Part shown: in pieces, positions 25,992 through 33,722 of the stretch | Layout of the letters: every line of letters starts with the position of its first letter | Numbering within the stretch: position 1 is the stretch's first letter | Assembly (NCBI GenBank): GCA_900321035.1 | Contig: ONUH01000003.1 | Location: 1-64,000, forward strand | Source: an uncultured Selenomonadales bacterium | Lineage (GTDB): Bacteria; Bacillota; Negativicutes; Selenomonadales; Selenomonadaceae | Direction: 5' to 3' | Length of the DNA: 64,000 bases | Notes under the pieces: generated by a model | What the model was told of the DNA's origin: nothing | The model's input: the letters and a program-made list of their open reading frames with translations, nothing else | Database searches by the model: none | Position numbers and translations under genes: made by a program

Positions 25992-27026
25992 TTATTCTTC
26001 AGCTTTTGCCTGCGTTTCCAGCTGCTCGGCTTTTTTCTCCAGCTGCTTGACCCGTTTCATCAACGCGGGGAGCTTTCGGAGCGCCGACTGCATGCGCAGC
26101 CATTCCTGATGGGTCTGCACCGGGAAGCCCGCGCCGATATAGCCCTCGGGCATATCCCCGATGATGCCGCTACGCGCGGCGTAAAGGGAATTGCCGCCGA
26201 TCTTGATGTGGCCGACGGTGCCCGTCTGTCCGCCGAACGTCACATTCGGCCCCGTCTCCGTGGAGCCGGAGATACCCGTCTGGGCGACGATGATATTGTT
26301 CGCGCCGATGCGGCAGTTGTGCCCGATATGGACAAGATTGTCGATTTTCGTGCCGTGTCCGATGACGGTGGAGCCCGTCGTCGCCCGGTCGATGCCTACG
26401 TGGGCGCCGATCTCCACGTCGTCCTCGACGACCACGTTGCCGACCTGCGGCACTTTCGTATGCACGCCGTCCTTCGTCGTGAAACCGAACCCGTCCGAGC
26501 CGACGACCGCCGAGCTGTGGATGACGGCGCGCTTCCCGACCCGGCAATGCTCGCGCACGGTGGCGTTGGAATAAACGACGGTCTTCTCCCCGATGGTCGC
26601 GTACTGGCCGATATAGACGTGGGGATAAATCACCGCGCCGCTCTCCACGACGGCGTGGGCGTCCACCACGGCGAAAGGCATGACCACGGCGTCCGCCGCG
26701 ATTTTCGCCCCTTCGCCGACATAGGCCAGCTTGCTGACGCCCTCCGGGAAAGACAGCGGCGGCGTGAACGCCTCCAACAGCTTCGCAAAGGCCGCCCTCG
26801 GGTCCTCAACATAAATCGCGGGTATCGGGAACGATTCCGTCCCTTCCGGCAGCAAAATCGCGCCTGCCTTTACCGCTTTCGCTTCCTGTATATGCGGCTC
26901 CACGGCAAACGTCACATCCGTTTTCCGCGCATTTTCCAGATTCGCCGCCCCTTCCACCATCAGGGAAGCGTCCCCCTCCAGCCGCCCGCTCACGAGCGCA
27001 GCGATCTCTCCCAGCGTCATCTTCAT
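25992..27026 (-). CDS. lpxD: UDP-3-O-(3-hydroxyacyl)glucosamine N-acyltransferase
   Basis: The 344-residue left-handed beta-helix enzyme performs the third step of lipid A synthesis. The N-terminal uridine-binding domain (about residues 1-100), about 200 residues of hexapeptide repeats with the catalytic His region DNLVHIGHNC, and a C-terminal helix are present. The C-terminus ends in a coiled-coil stretch of Lys/Glu/Gln. It follows an OmpH-family lipoprotein by ten bases, the standard neighbour of lpxD. Confidence 0.95.
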   Translation of the reverse strand: MKMTLGEIAALVSGRLEGDASLMVEGAANLENARKTDVTFAVEPHIQEAKAVKAGAILLPEGTESFPIPAIYVEDPRAAFAKLLEAFTPPLSFPEGVSKLAYVGEGAKIAADAVVMPFAVVDAHAVVESGAVIYPHVYIGQYATIGEKTVVYSNATVREHCRVGKRAVIHSSAVVGSDGFGFTTKDGVHTKVPQVGNVVVEDDVEIGAHVGIDRATTGSTVIGHGTKIDNLVHIGHNCRIGANNIIVAQTGISGSTETGPNVTFGGQTGTVGHIKIGGNSLYAARSGIIGDMPEGYIGAGFPVQTHQEWLRMQSALRKLPALMKRVKQLEKKAEQLETQAKAEE

Positions 27027-27036
27027 ACGATTTGCC

Positions 27037-27681
27037 TCACTTCAATTTTTCCAGCACGTCTTCCGTAATGTCCACGCCGCCGTAGAACACCGATTTCTGC
27101 ATGCTGCTGTTGTCCAGGATCACGTCCAGCTTCTTCGCCCGCGCGATCTCGTCCACGGCCTTGTCCAGCTTCTGGCGCATCTGCATCTGGTACTGCGTTC
27201 GGATGCCCTGCATTTGCATGCTGGCCTCCTGCTGTATCTTCTGGGCTTCCGTCGAGGCCTCCTGCTGCAGCTTCTGCATCTCAGTTTCCGCTTCCTGCTG
27301 CAGCGTCTTGCCCAGCTCATCCGCTTCCGCCTGAACCTTGTCCGCTTCTTCCTGCGACTTGGGCGGATTCGCCTGCACCTTCTGGTTGAACTCGTCTTCC
27401 TTGGCCTGGAGACGCGCCATGACGGCGTCCTGCTTCTCCTTGAACTTCGCCTCCATCGCCGTCTGCTTCTCTTTCATCTTCGACTCGAGCTCCGTCTGCT
27501 TCTCCCGGAGCTTCGCCGTGCCTTCCTCCTGCAGCTTCTTGATCTGCACGGCCTCGGTCTCGATGCGGTCCGCATCGTAATAGCCGACGAGAGAGGTCTT
27601 CTCCGAGCAGCCGGAAACGCCTATGGAAACCGCGAGCAAAAGCGCCGCGCCAACCCCCCGCGCCATCTTGTTGAACTTCAT
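27037..27681 (-). CDS. OmpH/Skp-family protein with a lipoprotein signal
   Basis: The 214-residue product has a signal peptide with a lipobox-like VSGC at about residue 25, then a long Lys/Glu/Gln coiled coil (about residues 45-175) and the family C-terminal block with LDVILDNSSMQKSVFYGGVDITEDV. Skp/OmpH proteins are periplasmic chaperones for outer-membrane proteins. The lipoprotein anchor would tie this one to a membrane. ATG 27681 has GAGGA eight bases upstream. It is one of three such genes in a row. Confidence 0.85.
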   Translation of the reverse strand: MKFNKMARGVGAALLLAVSIGVSGCSEKTSLVGYYDADRIETEAVQIKKLQEEGTAKLREKQTELESKMKEKQTAMEAKFKEKQDAVMARLQAKEDEFNQKVQANPPKSQEEADKVQAEADELGKTLQQEAETEMQKLQQEASTEAQKIQQEASMQMQGIRTQYQMQMRQKLDKAVDEIARAKKLDVILDNSSMQKSVFYGGVDITEDVLEKLK

Positions 27682-27721
27682 CCGTCGATTCCTCATTTCT
27701 CGTTAAAGTAGCTTTCCTTCT

Positions 27722-28804
27722 TCACTCCGCGCTCTTTTGCCGGCCGGACCTTGCAATCTCCCGGACCAGTTCCTCCGTCAGATCCTTCGCCGTCCCCCCG
27801 ACGACGAAAAGCCCGTCCGCCGGGTCCGGATTCTTTCCCGCCGCAGGCAGCCCCGCCGTCACCGGCGACGCGTAAACGACGGAAAGATGATGACGGACGG
27901 CCAGCTTTGCCGCCATGGACGCCAAATCCGTCGTCATGCCGCCCTCTACGGCCAAAAGTTCCTTTTCCTTGGCGCGAATCGCGTTCTTCGTATCCTGGAT
28001 GCGCATTCGAAGCTCCGTGGCGTCCAGCATGTTCTTCTGGATCGCGTCCAAATTCCGCATCTGCGCCTCGCTGCGCTTCCGCATCTCCTCGGCGCGCACC
28101 CGGTCGTCCGTCGCCTGCTCGATCGCCGCGAGGTCTATCCCATGCTGCCGGGCAAGCTCTTCTTTGTAGGCGCGGATTTCCGCCTCGTATTTCTGGTACA
28201 GCTCGAACTGGTGGCGGCCCCGCTCCCGCTGGAGATTGTCCAAATGACGCTTCAAATCCGCCACGGTCGCCTCGGAAAGCCGCATGATGTCCGCATTGTC
28301 CAGCTTCAGCTGCGTATTGAAGATCTCGTTGAAATACGCGGCATTGATCTCGTCCCGGGCCGCCTCGTAAACTGCCCGCGTCTCCTCGCGTTTCGCCTTC
28401 TCCTCTTCCGCCAGCCGTTCCAGGAACTCGTGGTTCTCCTTTGCGAGCTGCAGTTTCTTCTTCTGGTCCACCGCATCGTCGAAAGGCTTCTTGATCGCGT
28501 CGGGCGCCGTCAGTGCCAGAAGCCGCTTCTCCTGCCCCGCCAAGAGGTCCGCCAGCTGCGCCCGCTCGCCGCGGAGCCGCAGCAGCGTGCCGTATGCGGG
28601 ATGCTTGCTTGCCGCCTCCCCGAGCCGAACGAACCCGGACGCTTCCAGCTCGCTCTTCTCCGCAGGCACGGCGTCGGGGCCCGGTTCCGGCCTCAGCCAA
28701 AGCCAGCCGAAGGAAACGGCGACCAAAATCGCAAGGGTCAAAAAGCCGACAACCGCCGCTTTTCGTCCGCCGCCCGTCGGGCGGCTCTCCCCATTGCTTC
28801 CCAT
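27722..28804 (-). CDS. Membrane-anchored coiled-coil protein, OmpH-like C-terminus
   Basis: The 360-residue protein has one N-terminal membrane helix (about residues 17-36), a long charged coiled coil (about residues 60-290) and a C-terminal block (LSVVYASPVTAG ... DLTEELVREIA) that resembles the end of the neighbouring OmpH proteins. That block is interrupted by a Pro/Gly-rich insertion. It lies between two OmpH-type genes in the outer-membrane cluster. A periplasmic chaperone or scaffold role is inferred from this context. It is roughly twice the length of a normal OmpH. Confidence 0.7.
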   Translation of the reverse strand: MGSNGESRPTGGGRKAAVVGFLTLAILVAVSFGWLWLRPEPGPDAVPAEKSELEASGFVRLGEAASKHPAYGTLLRLRGERAQLADLLAGQEKRLLALTAPDAIKKPFDDAVDQKKKLQLAKENHEFLERLAEEEKAKREETRAVYEAARDEINAAYFNEIFNTQLKLDNADIMRLSEATVADLKRHLDNLQRERGRHQFELYQKYEAEIRAYKEELARQHGIDLAAIEQATDDRVRAEEMRKRSEAQMRNLDAIQKNMLDATELRMRIQDTKNAIRAKEKELLAVEGGMTTDLASMAAKLAVRHHLSVVYASPVTAGLPAAGKNPDPADGLFVVGGTAKDLTEELVREIARSGRQKSAE

Positions 28805-28934
28805 GGCCGTCTTTCCCCCTTGCAGACCGAATCATCCCTCGCCGTGGCCCGACTCAATTTATTCGTTGCTTCCTTAGAAAAGTACCGAGCCGCTTATGCG
28901 CGCTCGGTACGAAAAGTGCATATCCTCTTGGAAA

Positions 28935-29408
28935 TTACTTCGCCATCTTGCGGATCACGTCCTGCGTGATGTCCTGCCCGCCGTAAACGACGGCTTCTTT
29001 GGCGATGACCACGGAAAGGCCCTTCGCCTCGGCGACGGACTTGACCTCAGCCTCTACCTTCTTCTGGATCGGGTCGAAAAGCTCCTGCTGCTTGCGCGCC
29101 AGCTTTTCCTGGGACTGCTGGTAATAGTTCTGCTTTTCCTCGTCGCCCATCCCAGCGGTCTTGGACTCGAAATCCTGCCGCGCTTCCTCGATGGCCAGCT
29201 GCATCTTCGTGTTCGCATCCTGCACGTCCGTGGACTGACTCATGATTTGGCGAAAATCGACGACGCCGATGCTGGAGGACGCCGCCGAAGCGGTGCCGCC
29301 CGTCAGGCCGCCCATCTGCGTGAGAGCCAGCGCAACGACGCTGCCGACGAAGACCGCCGCGATCACGACGCTAAAAATCTTGATGTGCTTCTTTTCCAGT
29401 TTAATCAT
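28935..29408 (-). CDS. OmpH/Skp-family periplasmic protein
   Basis: The 157-residue protein has an N-terminal hydrophobic signal or anchor (about residues 9-28), the OmpH core (SIGVVDFRQIMSQS), a coiled coil, and the C-terminal block VVIAKEAVVYGGQDITQDV. The ATG at 29408 has an AAGGAG ribosome binding site. It heads the minus-strand outer-membrane block and has its own promoter at 29465-29493. Confidence 0.88.
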   Translation of the reverse strand: MIKLEKKHIKIFSVVIAAVFVGSVVALALTQMGGLTGGTASAASSSIGVVDFRQIMSQSTDVQDANTKMQLAIEEARQDFESKTAGMGDEEKQNYYQQSQEKLARKQQELFDPIQKKVEAEVKSVAEAKGLSVVIAKEAVVYGGQDITQDVIRKMAK

Positions 29409-29464
29409 TTTCCTGTCTCCTTTTTCTTGTTCCCGCGAAAACACGGTTGTTTTACATCGCTGAC

Positions 29465-29493
29465 ATTATAGCAAACTCTTTTTTTAGATTCAA
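29465..29493 (-). promoter_or_regulatory. Promoter of the OmpH-lpxD unit
   Basis: On the minus strand TTGAAT (plus 29488-29493) and a perfect TATAAT (29465-29470) are 17 bases apart, 57 bases before the OmpH start. Confidence 0.75.
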
Positions 29494-29625
29494 GGGCAAT
29501 AAAATAAGAATTTCCTTAAAATAAGTCCGCTCCTTGGCCCTTTGCGTCCATGTTCCCGCGCAGCCAAAGGCGATCGCTGCCGCCGCGGCAAAAACGCACG
29601 CATGACAACGGGAGTTGTTCCCGAT

Positions 29626-29658
29626 TTGTCCACAATTTCATCCACAGCTTGTGTACAA
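29626..29658. other. DnaA-box-like sites beside an AT-rich stretch
   Basis: TTGTCCACA (29626-29634) and TCATCCACA (29638-29646) each match the DnaA box TTATCCACA at 8 of 9 positions. TGTGTACAA (29650-29658) matches the complement at 7 of 9. AT-rich DNA lies at 29470-29530 and a parS-like site at 30128. The spacing resembles origin regions, but no dnaA gene is in the window. Confidence 0.4.
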
Positions 29659-29682
29659 ACATTTGTACCTGCATGATTCGAT

Positions 29683-30012
29683 TTATGGATTTACCTCCGG
29701 CACGGCCAGCGAAAAATGTACGACCACGTCCGGCCAGCCGTTTAACGGCACCCAGCCGCGCACCCGCTCGGCGAAGGGGCGGTCCAGCTTTCCCTCGCCC
29801 GTCGCCAGCGCCTCCGCCTTGCGGCAGCCACGATGACTTTCCGGCGCTCCGAAAGCCGCACAGATTTCTCCCGGCGTCCGCCCGTTCTTTTTTGCGAAGG
29901 CGTTGACCGCGATCACATGGTGGTTTTTGTCGATCAGCCGCGCCTGCCCCGGAAAGTTTTCCCAAGTCTCGTGAAACGATTGGATGAGTTTTTCATAACG
30001 CTTATCTTCCAT
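29683..30012 (-). CDS. Small PAS-like protein of unknown function
   Basis: The 109-residue soluble protein contains GQARLIDKNHHVIAVNAFAKKNGRTPGEICAAFG followed by a HRGCRKAEAL stretch. This resembles the core of a PAS domain with a conserved Cys, but it stands alone and is short. A GGGGGG ribosome binding site precedes the ATG at 30012. It lies alone between DnaA-box-like sites and the parS-like site. The PAS assignment is tentative. Confidence 0.6.
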   Translation of the reverse strand: MEDKRYEKLIQSFHETWENFPGQARLIDKNHHVIAVNAFAKKNGRTPGEICAAFGAPESHRGCRKAEALATGEGKLDRPFAERVRGWVPLNGWPDVVVHFSLAVPEVNP

Positions 30013-30042
30013 GTTGTTCCCCCCTGCGGATATTATACAGGA

Positions 30043-30074
30043 AAAATCCCCGAGGAAAAAGCGCGGGGATTTTT
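30043..30074. terminator. Bidirectional hairpin terminator
   Basis: A 10-bp stem (30043-30052 with 30064-30074) has an A-run before it and a T-run after it. It separates the small PAS-like gene from the parS-like site and repeat element. Confidence 0.55.
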
Positions 30075-30111
30075 AGCATTTTATGTTTGATTCGTTTACC
30101 ACATGCAAATC

Positions 30112-30143
30112 GGAAATGATTTCCAAATGTTTCACGTGCAACA
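30112..30143. other. parS: parS-like site with adjoining palindrome
   Basis: TGTTTCACGTGCAACA (30128-30143) differs from the 16-bp ParB site TGTTTCACGTGAAACA by one base. A GGAAAT/ATTTCC palindrome (30112-30124) precedes it by three bases. The same order and spacing occur at the exact parS at 45662. A T-rich spacer then leads into the terminal repeat at 30176. Confidence 0.7.
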
Positions 30144-30333
30144 TTTTTTCGGTTTTATTTTTTTGTTTTTCTTTCGCGAAAGGTTTTGATGTTGGATTAT
30201 ACGATTATTTATATTCATCTTTATGAAATAGACTTGGCGGGGCTTCGCCCATCCAACCCTCCCCACACAAGGGGAGAGCCCCTTGTGAATCCCCCGGAAG
30301 GGCTCCGCGGAGCCAGAGGATTTATTACTCCGG

Positions 30334-30357
30334 CCGCCCGACGATTCCGTCGGGCGG
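30334..30357 (+). terminator. GC-rich hairpin with plus-strand T-run
   Basis: A 10-bp perfect stem (30334-30343 with 30348-30357, loop ATTC) is followed by TTCTTTT on the plus strand. No plus-strand gene is recognised upstream, so it may terminate a transcript coming from the repeat end. Confidence 0.5.
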
Positions 30358-30429
30358 TTCTTTTAGTGATATTCGCTTTATATTTTAATTCTCGAAGATG
30401 AAGTATATAGCATGCCCTTTATTGTTCTT

Positions 30430-31929
30430 TCATAAACCATTAGGATCAGAATATACCTCTATTTCGTAATCTTCCGCTAACTCGCCCACATTGCCATTCA
30501 CGCTTAAAAAACACATTGCCGCTTCAACTTTTATCTCTGGATAATGATTCCAGAGACCGAAAAGAACACAATCTTTATATCGTTTGTCCTCGTAATCGAA
30601 ATAACGAGCTACCCATTGGCATCCGTTGACATCGGGGGAATCGCTGTAAGGTTTATAATAAAACGTTAAATCATCTGCTGCTGCCAGTGCACGACAATTC
30701 TGAGGTATTGCAATCGACTGCGGATCGGTTCGAAGCATTTTCGTTATCTCAGCGACGCGATTATAGTCATCATCGTTGTATATGTCCCAGCGAAGATGAG
30801 TAAATATTGGCGGGCGTGTTAGTGGTCCCGTTAAAAGCGTCACATGTATAGTGTTTTTGTCTTTTACCTGTAGCTGCATACAATGTCCGGACGCTGAAGG
30901 GTCTTCGCTAGAGAGCCAATAAAACTGAAATACATTATTTTGGGCATCGTAATCAAATGTGTTTAGCATTGAGCACCCTATATCACCTGTCTCCTCATTT
31001 ACGTATATACGCCCATATGCGTATTTACCGGGCCAAGCATTGCACTTCTCAGGCTTGATAAATACATAATACGGAACCCCCTCATGTATTAGTAGGTCGG
31101 TTACGGCTACTCCTCGCCTTGGAACAAACTCCACCGCACCGGATTCTAAGATGGTAAAGTTTACGCCGTATCCGGTTTCTTGCTGTCCGCCTGCCGAGGG
31201 TTGCGTTGTGTTCCCTGCTGGCTGCGCAGGTTGCAAGGCTTGATTGTATGGTTGGAATCCATATTCCGAATGTGTGTTGACGAAACGGTTAAGGCGTTCT
31301 ACATTTTCTGTCTTGCTGGGGTCAATTTCCACCGCCCTGCGAAAATGTTGATAGGCTCTTTGATACTCCTCATCGATATAGGAACGATATCCCCCGATAC
31401 TCGTAAGGTAATTTGCATATTTTTCCGCAATGGCTCCTGCGGTCATTTGCACAGTCACATCATTGGGCAGCAATTCTGCCGCACGTTTTACATATTGGTC
31501 GCCCCTATCCATCTCGTCAGTTCCGCTAAACGAACTCAACGGTTTGCCTGCACGAACTACTCCTGCATAACACCATAAAGAAAAACCATAATAGAAATTA
31601 TAGAGCCCTTCGTTGGGCTTTAATTTGACAGCCTTTTTGCATGGATCTAAAGCCTTTTTATAGTTTTCTGCCTTAATATATGACAATCCACACATAGCCC
31701 ACAATTCATCGTTGTTTGTTTCCTCCGCAGCTTTCCTAAATGCTTCTCCTGCTTCTTCATATTTTCCTTCATTTAGCAATTTTTCTCCCTGCGACGCATA
31801 AGTTTCCGCAGTGCTTTTTAACTTCACACTCTCGCTTGCCGCCTCTGCTACAGGAGCCGCAACCGGCGCGGCAAACACAGAACCCATGACAAACCATGCT
31901 GCCAACGCGATTGAAATCTTTTTCCGCAT
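30430..31929 (-). CDS. Exported TPR-repeat protein of unknown function
   Basis: The 499-residue protein has a signal peptide (cleavage near residue 30) and TPR-like helical pairs at about residues 40-125 and 140-215. A Gln/Pro/Ala linker follows at about residues 228-250, then a beta-rich C-terminal domain of about 250 residues that I do not recognise. Its DNA is markedly AT-richer and uses more A/T-ending codons than its neighbours, a sign of transfer. The gene is enclosed by inverted copies of the repeat-element termini. A GGAGGGG ribosome binding site precedes the ATG. TPRs suggest protein binding in the envelope; no more can be said. Confidence 0.8.
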   Translation of the reverse strand: MRKKISIALAAWFVMGSVFAAPVAAPVAEAASESVKLKSTAETYASQGEKLLNEGKYEEAGEAFRKAAEETNNDELWAMCGLSYIKAENYKKALDPCKKAVKLKPNEGLYNFYYGFSLWCYAGVVRAGKPLSSFSGTDEMDRGDQYVKRAAELLPNDVTVQMTAGAIAEKYANYLTSIGGYRSYIDEEYQRAYQHFRRAVEIDPSKTENVERLNRFVNTHSEYGFQPYNQALQPAQPAGNTTQPSAGGQQETGYGVNFTILESGAVEFVPRRGVAVTDLLIHEGVPYYVFIKPEKCNAWPGKYAYGRIYVNEETGDIGCSMLNTFDYDAQNNVFQFYWLSSEDPSASGHCMQLQVKDKNTIHVTLLTGPLTRPPIFTHLRWDIYNDDDYNRVAEITKMLRTDPQSIAIPQNCRALAAADDLTFYYKPYSDSPDVNGCQWVARYFDYEDKRYKDCVLFGLWNHYPEIKVEAAMCFLSVNGNVGELAEDYEIEVYSDPNGL

Positions 31930-31983
31930 ACATGTCCCCTCCGTTTTCGCTTTTTGCGGCTTTTCAAACCACTAAATTGTAAA

Positions 31984-32013
31984 CAGTATATCACCGAAGA
32001 GAAAGGACGGTCA
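31984..32013 (-). promoter_or_regulatory. Candidate promoter of the TPR gene
   Basis: On the minus strand TTGACC (plus 32008-32013) and TATACT (31984-31989) are 18 bases apart, 55 bases before the gene start and inside segment C. Confidence 0.6.
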
Positions 32014-32139
32014 ACGAATTTCCACTGATTGCGGCGGCCATGGAAAATGGTACAGACACAGACAAAAAGTACTGGCAAGTTTCGCGGCGTTATCGCCAAG
32101 AAACTTTTGGTGTTCGGAAATATAAAAAAGCGCAAACGA

Positions 32140-32449
32140 TTATTTGTCCCTCGATAAAGGTCGCAACGGCTTGTACTTTAGCCCATATTACAGAATTAAG
32201 CGTCTACGCTGCGAAAACCCAACCCCGCAAAAATGGGCTAAAGCATAAGTCATCAAGAGCTTTATCGCGGGATAAACTGCCCGATAAGTTATTTCAACCT
32301 TTCACCGCGGAATCCTGGGCCCGCAGGCCCCTAAGGAGGGGTGCAAGGGGAGGAACGCCCCTTGCAGGGTTGCAGGGGCAGCGCCCCTGCATGAAATCTT
32401 CACAAAGATGAATATGTGAATCGTATAAGCTAAAGCTAAAACTTTTCGC
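32140..32449. repeat. Truncated palindromic repeat, right portion of segment C
   Basis: It holds the middle inverted pair (CTTTAGCCCAT at about 32175 and ATGGGCTAAAG at about 32232), the CGCGGGATAAAC and CACCGCGGAAT blocks, and the right terminal repeat, in the same order as copies A and B. Its distal hairpins (GCAAGGGG/CCCCTTGC and CAGGGGC/GCCCCTG) have different bases from the other copies but keep pairing. It lacks the left half. Nothing gene-like is seen in 31930-32538. Confidence 0.65.
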
Positions 32450-32507
32450 AAGAAATAATGGCGTTCAGCCATGAACAAAAATATTTCCCCTCCTTCCGCG
32501 CGGATGA

Positions 32508-32516
32508 TGCTATAAT
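32508..32516 (+). promoter_or_regulatory. Extended -10 promoter of the alkylation-repair operon
   Basis: TGC directly precedes a perfect TATAAT (32511-32516), an extended -10 form, 22 bases before the glycosylase start. No clear -35 box is seen. Confidence 0.55.
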
Positions 32517-32538
32517 GAACCCGACGGGAGGGACGCGC

Positions 32539-33201
32539 ATGGGCAGGCCGAAATATTTTCGCTACGGCGAAAAGGAAATCGCATATCTAAAATCGAAGGA
32601 TAAAAAATTGGCCGCGGTCATCGACGCCGTAGGGCCGATCCGCCGGGAAACGGACGGGGACCTTTTCTCCTCCGTAGTCCGGCATATCATCGGGCAGCAG
32701 ATTTCCAACAAAGCGCTGGCCGCCGTCTGGGGGCGCCTCACGGAAGGCCTTGGAACGGTGGACGCAGCCACGGTGCTGCACGCGGGCGAGGAGCGGCTAC
32801 ACGGCTTCGGCATGAGCTATCGCAAAGCGGCGTATATCTCGGACTTCGCCCGCAAGGTCGGGAACGGGGAGTTTTCCCTGTCCGCGCTGAAAAAAATGGA
32901 CGACGCGGCGGCGATTGCCGCTCTTTCCGCCCTGAAAGGCATTGGCGTATGGACGGCGGAAATGATCCTGCTCTTCTGTCTGGAACGCCCCGACGTGCTG
33001 AGCTTCGGCGACCTCGCCATCCAGCGCGGCCTTCGCATGGTCTACCGCCACCGGGAAATCACGAGAGCGCAGTTTGAGCGGTATCGCCGCCGCTATTCCC
33101 CGTATGGGAGCATCGCCAGCCTTTACCTCTGGGCAGTGTCCGGCGGCGCGCTGCCCGGCGTGTCGGACCCCGCGGAACGGAAACGGGGGAAGAAATCATG
33201 A
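32539..33201 (+). CDS. DNA-3-methyladenine glycosylase (AlkA-type HhH-GPD)
   Basis: The 220-residue base-excision enzyme removes alkylated purines from DNA. The helix-hairpin-helix is LKGIGVWTAEMILLF at about residues 135-150, and the catalytic Asp is in SFGDLAIQRG. The ATG at 32539 has a GGGAGGG ribosome binding site. Its stop overlaps the next start as ATGA, coupling it to the methyltransferase of the same repair theme. Confidence 0.9.
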   Translation: MGRPKYFRYGEKEIAYLKSKDKKLAAVIDAVGPIRRETDGDLFSSVVRHIIGQQISNKALAAVWGRLTEGLGTVDAATVLHAGEERLHGFGMSYRKAAYISDFARKVGNGEFSLSALKKMDDAAAIAALSALKGIGVWTAEMILLFCLERPDVLSFGDLAIQRGLRMVYRHREITRAQFERYRRRYSPYGSIASLYLWAVSGGALPGVSDPAERKRGKKS

Positions 33202-33722
33202 CGCGCGCAGCCGCGAAGATATACGCCTCTCCCCTGGGCGCACTCCTTCTTGCCGCCGACGGCGAAGGACTGACGGCCCTCAATTTCCTCAAAGTGCCGC
33301 CCGCTTCGCTGCCTGCCGGGACGAATGCCGCGCTCCGATCGGCAAGCCGCTGGCTCGACGTCTATTTCTCCGGACGGGACCCCGGCTTCACGCCGCCGCT
33401 CCATCTTAGCGGGACGCCATTCCGCCTGGCGGTTTGGCGGCTGCTGCTCGATATCCCTTACGGGGAGACGACGACCTACGGCGCGCTGGCGAAAACGATT
33501 TCCGCACGGCGGAGCGGCGCGCCCATGTCGGCGCAGGCTGTCGGCGGCGCAGTGGGACACAACCCCATAGCGCTGATCGTTCCCTGCCACCGCGTCGTCG
33601 GCACGGACGGCAGCCTCACCGGATATGCAAGCGGCCTCGACAAAAAAACGAAGCTTCTCTCGTTGGAAGGCATCCGCATCGCAAACGGAAAAATTTTGGC
33701 AAGCTGTGGTGAGCAATCATGA
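33198..33722 (+). CDS. ogt: Methylated-DNA-[protein]-cysteine S-methyltransferase
   Basis: The 174-residue suicide repair protein takes alkyl groups from O6-alkylguanine onto its active-site Cys in the PCHRVVG motif at about residue 132. The upstream PYGETTTYGALA and the AVGGAVGHNP block match the family. It overlaps both neighbours by four bases (ATGA). Confidence 0.93.
   Translation: MTRAAAKIYASPLGALLLAADGEGLTALNFLKVPPASLPAGTNAALRSASRWLDVYFSGRDPGFTPPLHLSGTPFRLAVWRLLLDIPYGETTTYGALAKTISARRSGAPMSAQAVGGAVGHNPIALIVPCHRVVGTDGSLTGYASGLDKKTKLLSLEGIRIANGKILASCGEQS

Larger units (their letters stand above)
30176..32449. mobile_element. TIR-bounded 2.3-kb segment C carrying a TPR gene
   Basis: The left end (about 30176-30225) and the complement of the right end (about 32400-32449) align over about 49 bases. 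Both begin GCGAAAxGTTTT, share TTATACGATT, and end ATATTCATCTTT. These ends match the termini of copies A and B. The left interior (to about 30316) matches one end of those copies. The right interior (about 32140-32449) matches the middle and the other end. Between them is the low-GC TPR gene on the minus strand. No transposase is present. It could be a cargo-carrying non-autonomous element, or a repeat disrupted by a later insertion. Confidence 0.5.

Noticed and set aside
27693..28835. 380-codon minus-strand frame overlapping the coiled-coil protein gene
   Set aside because: It is the same strand in another frame, with Arg/Gly-rich translation; the 360-residue frame has a membrane helix and heptad pattern and starts after a ribosome binding site.
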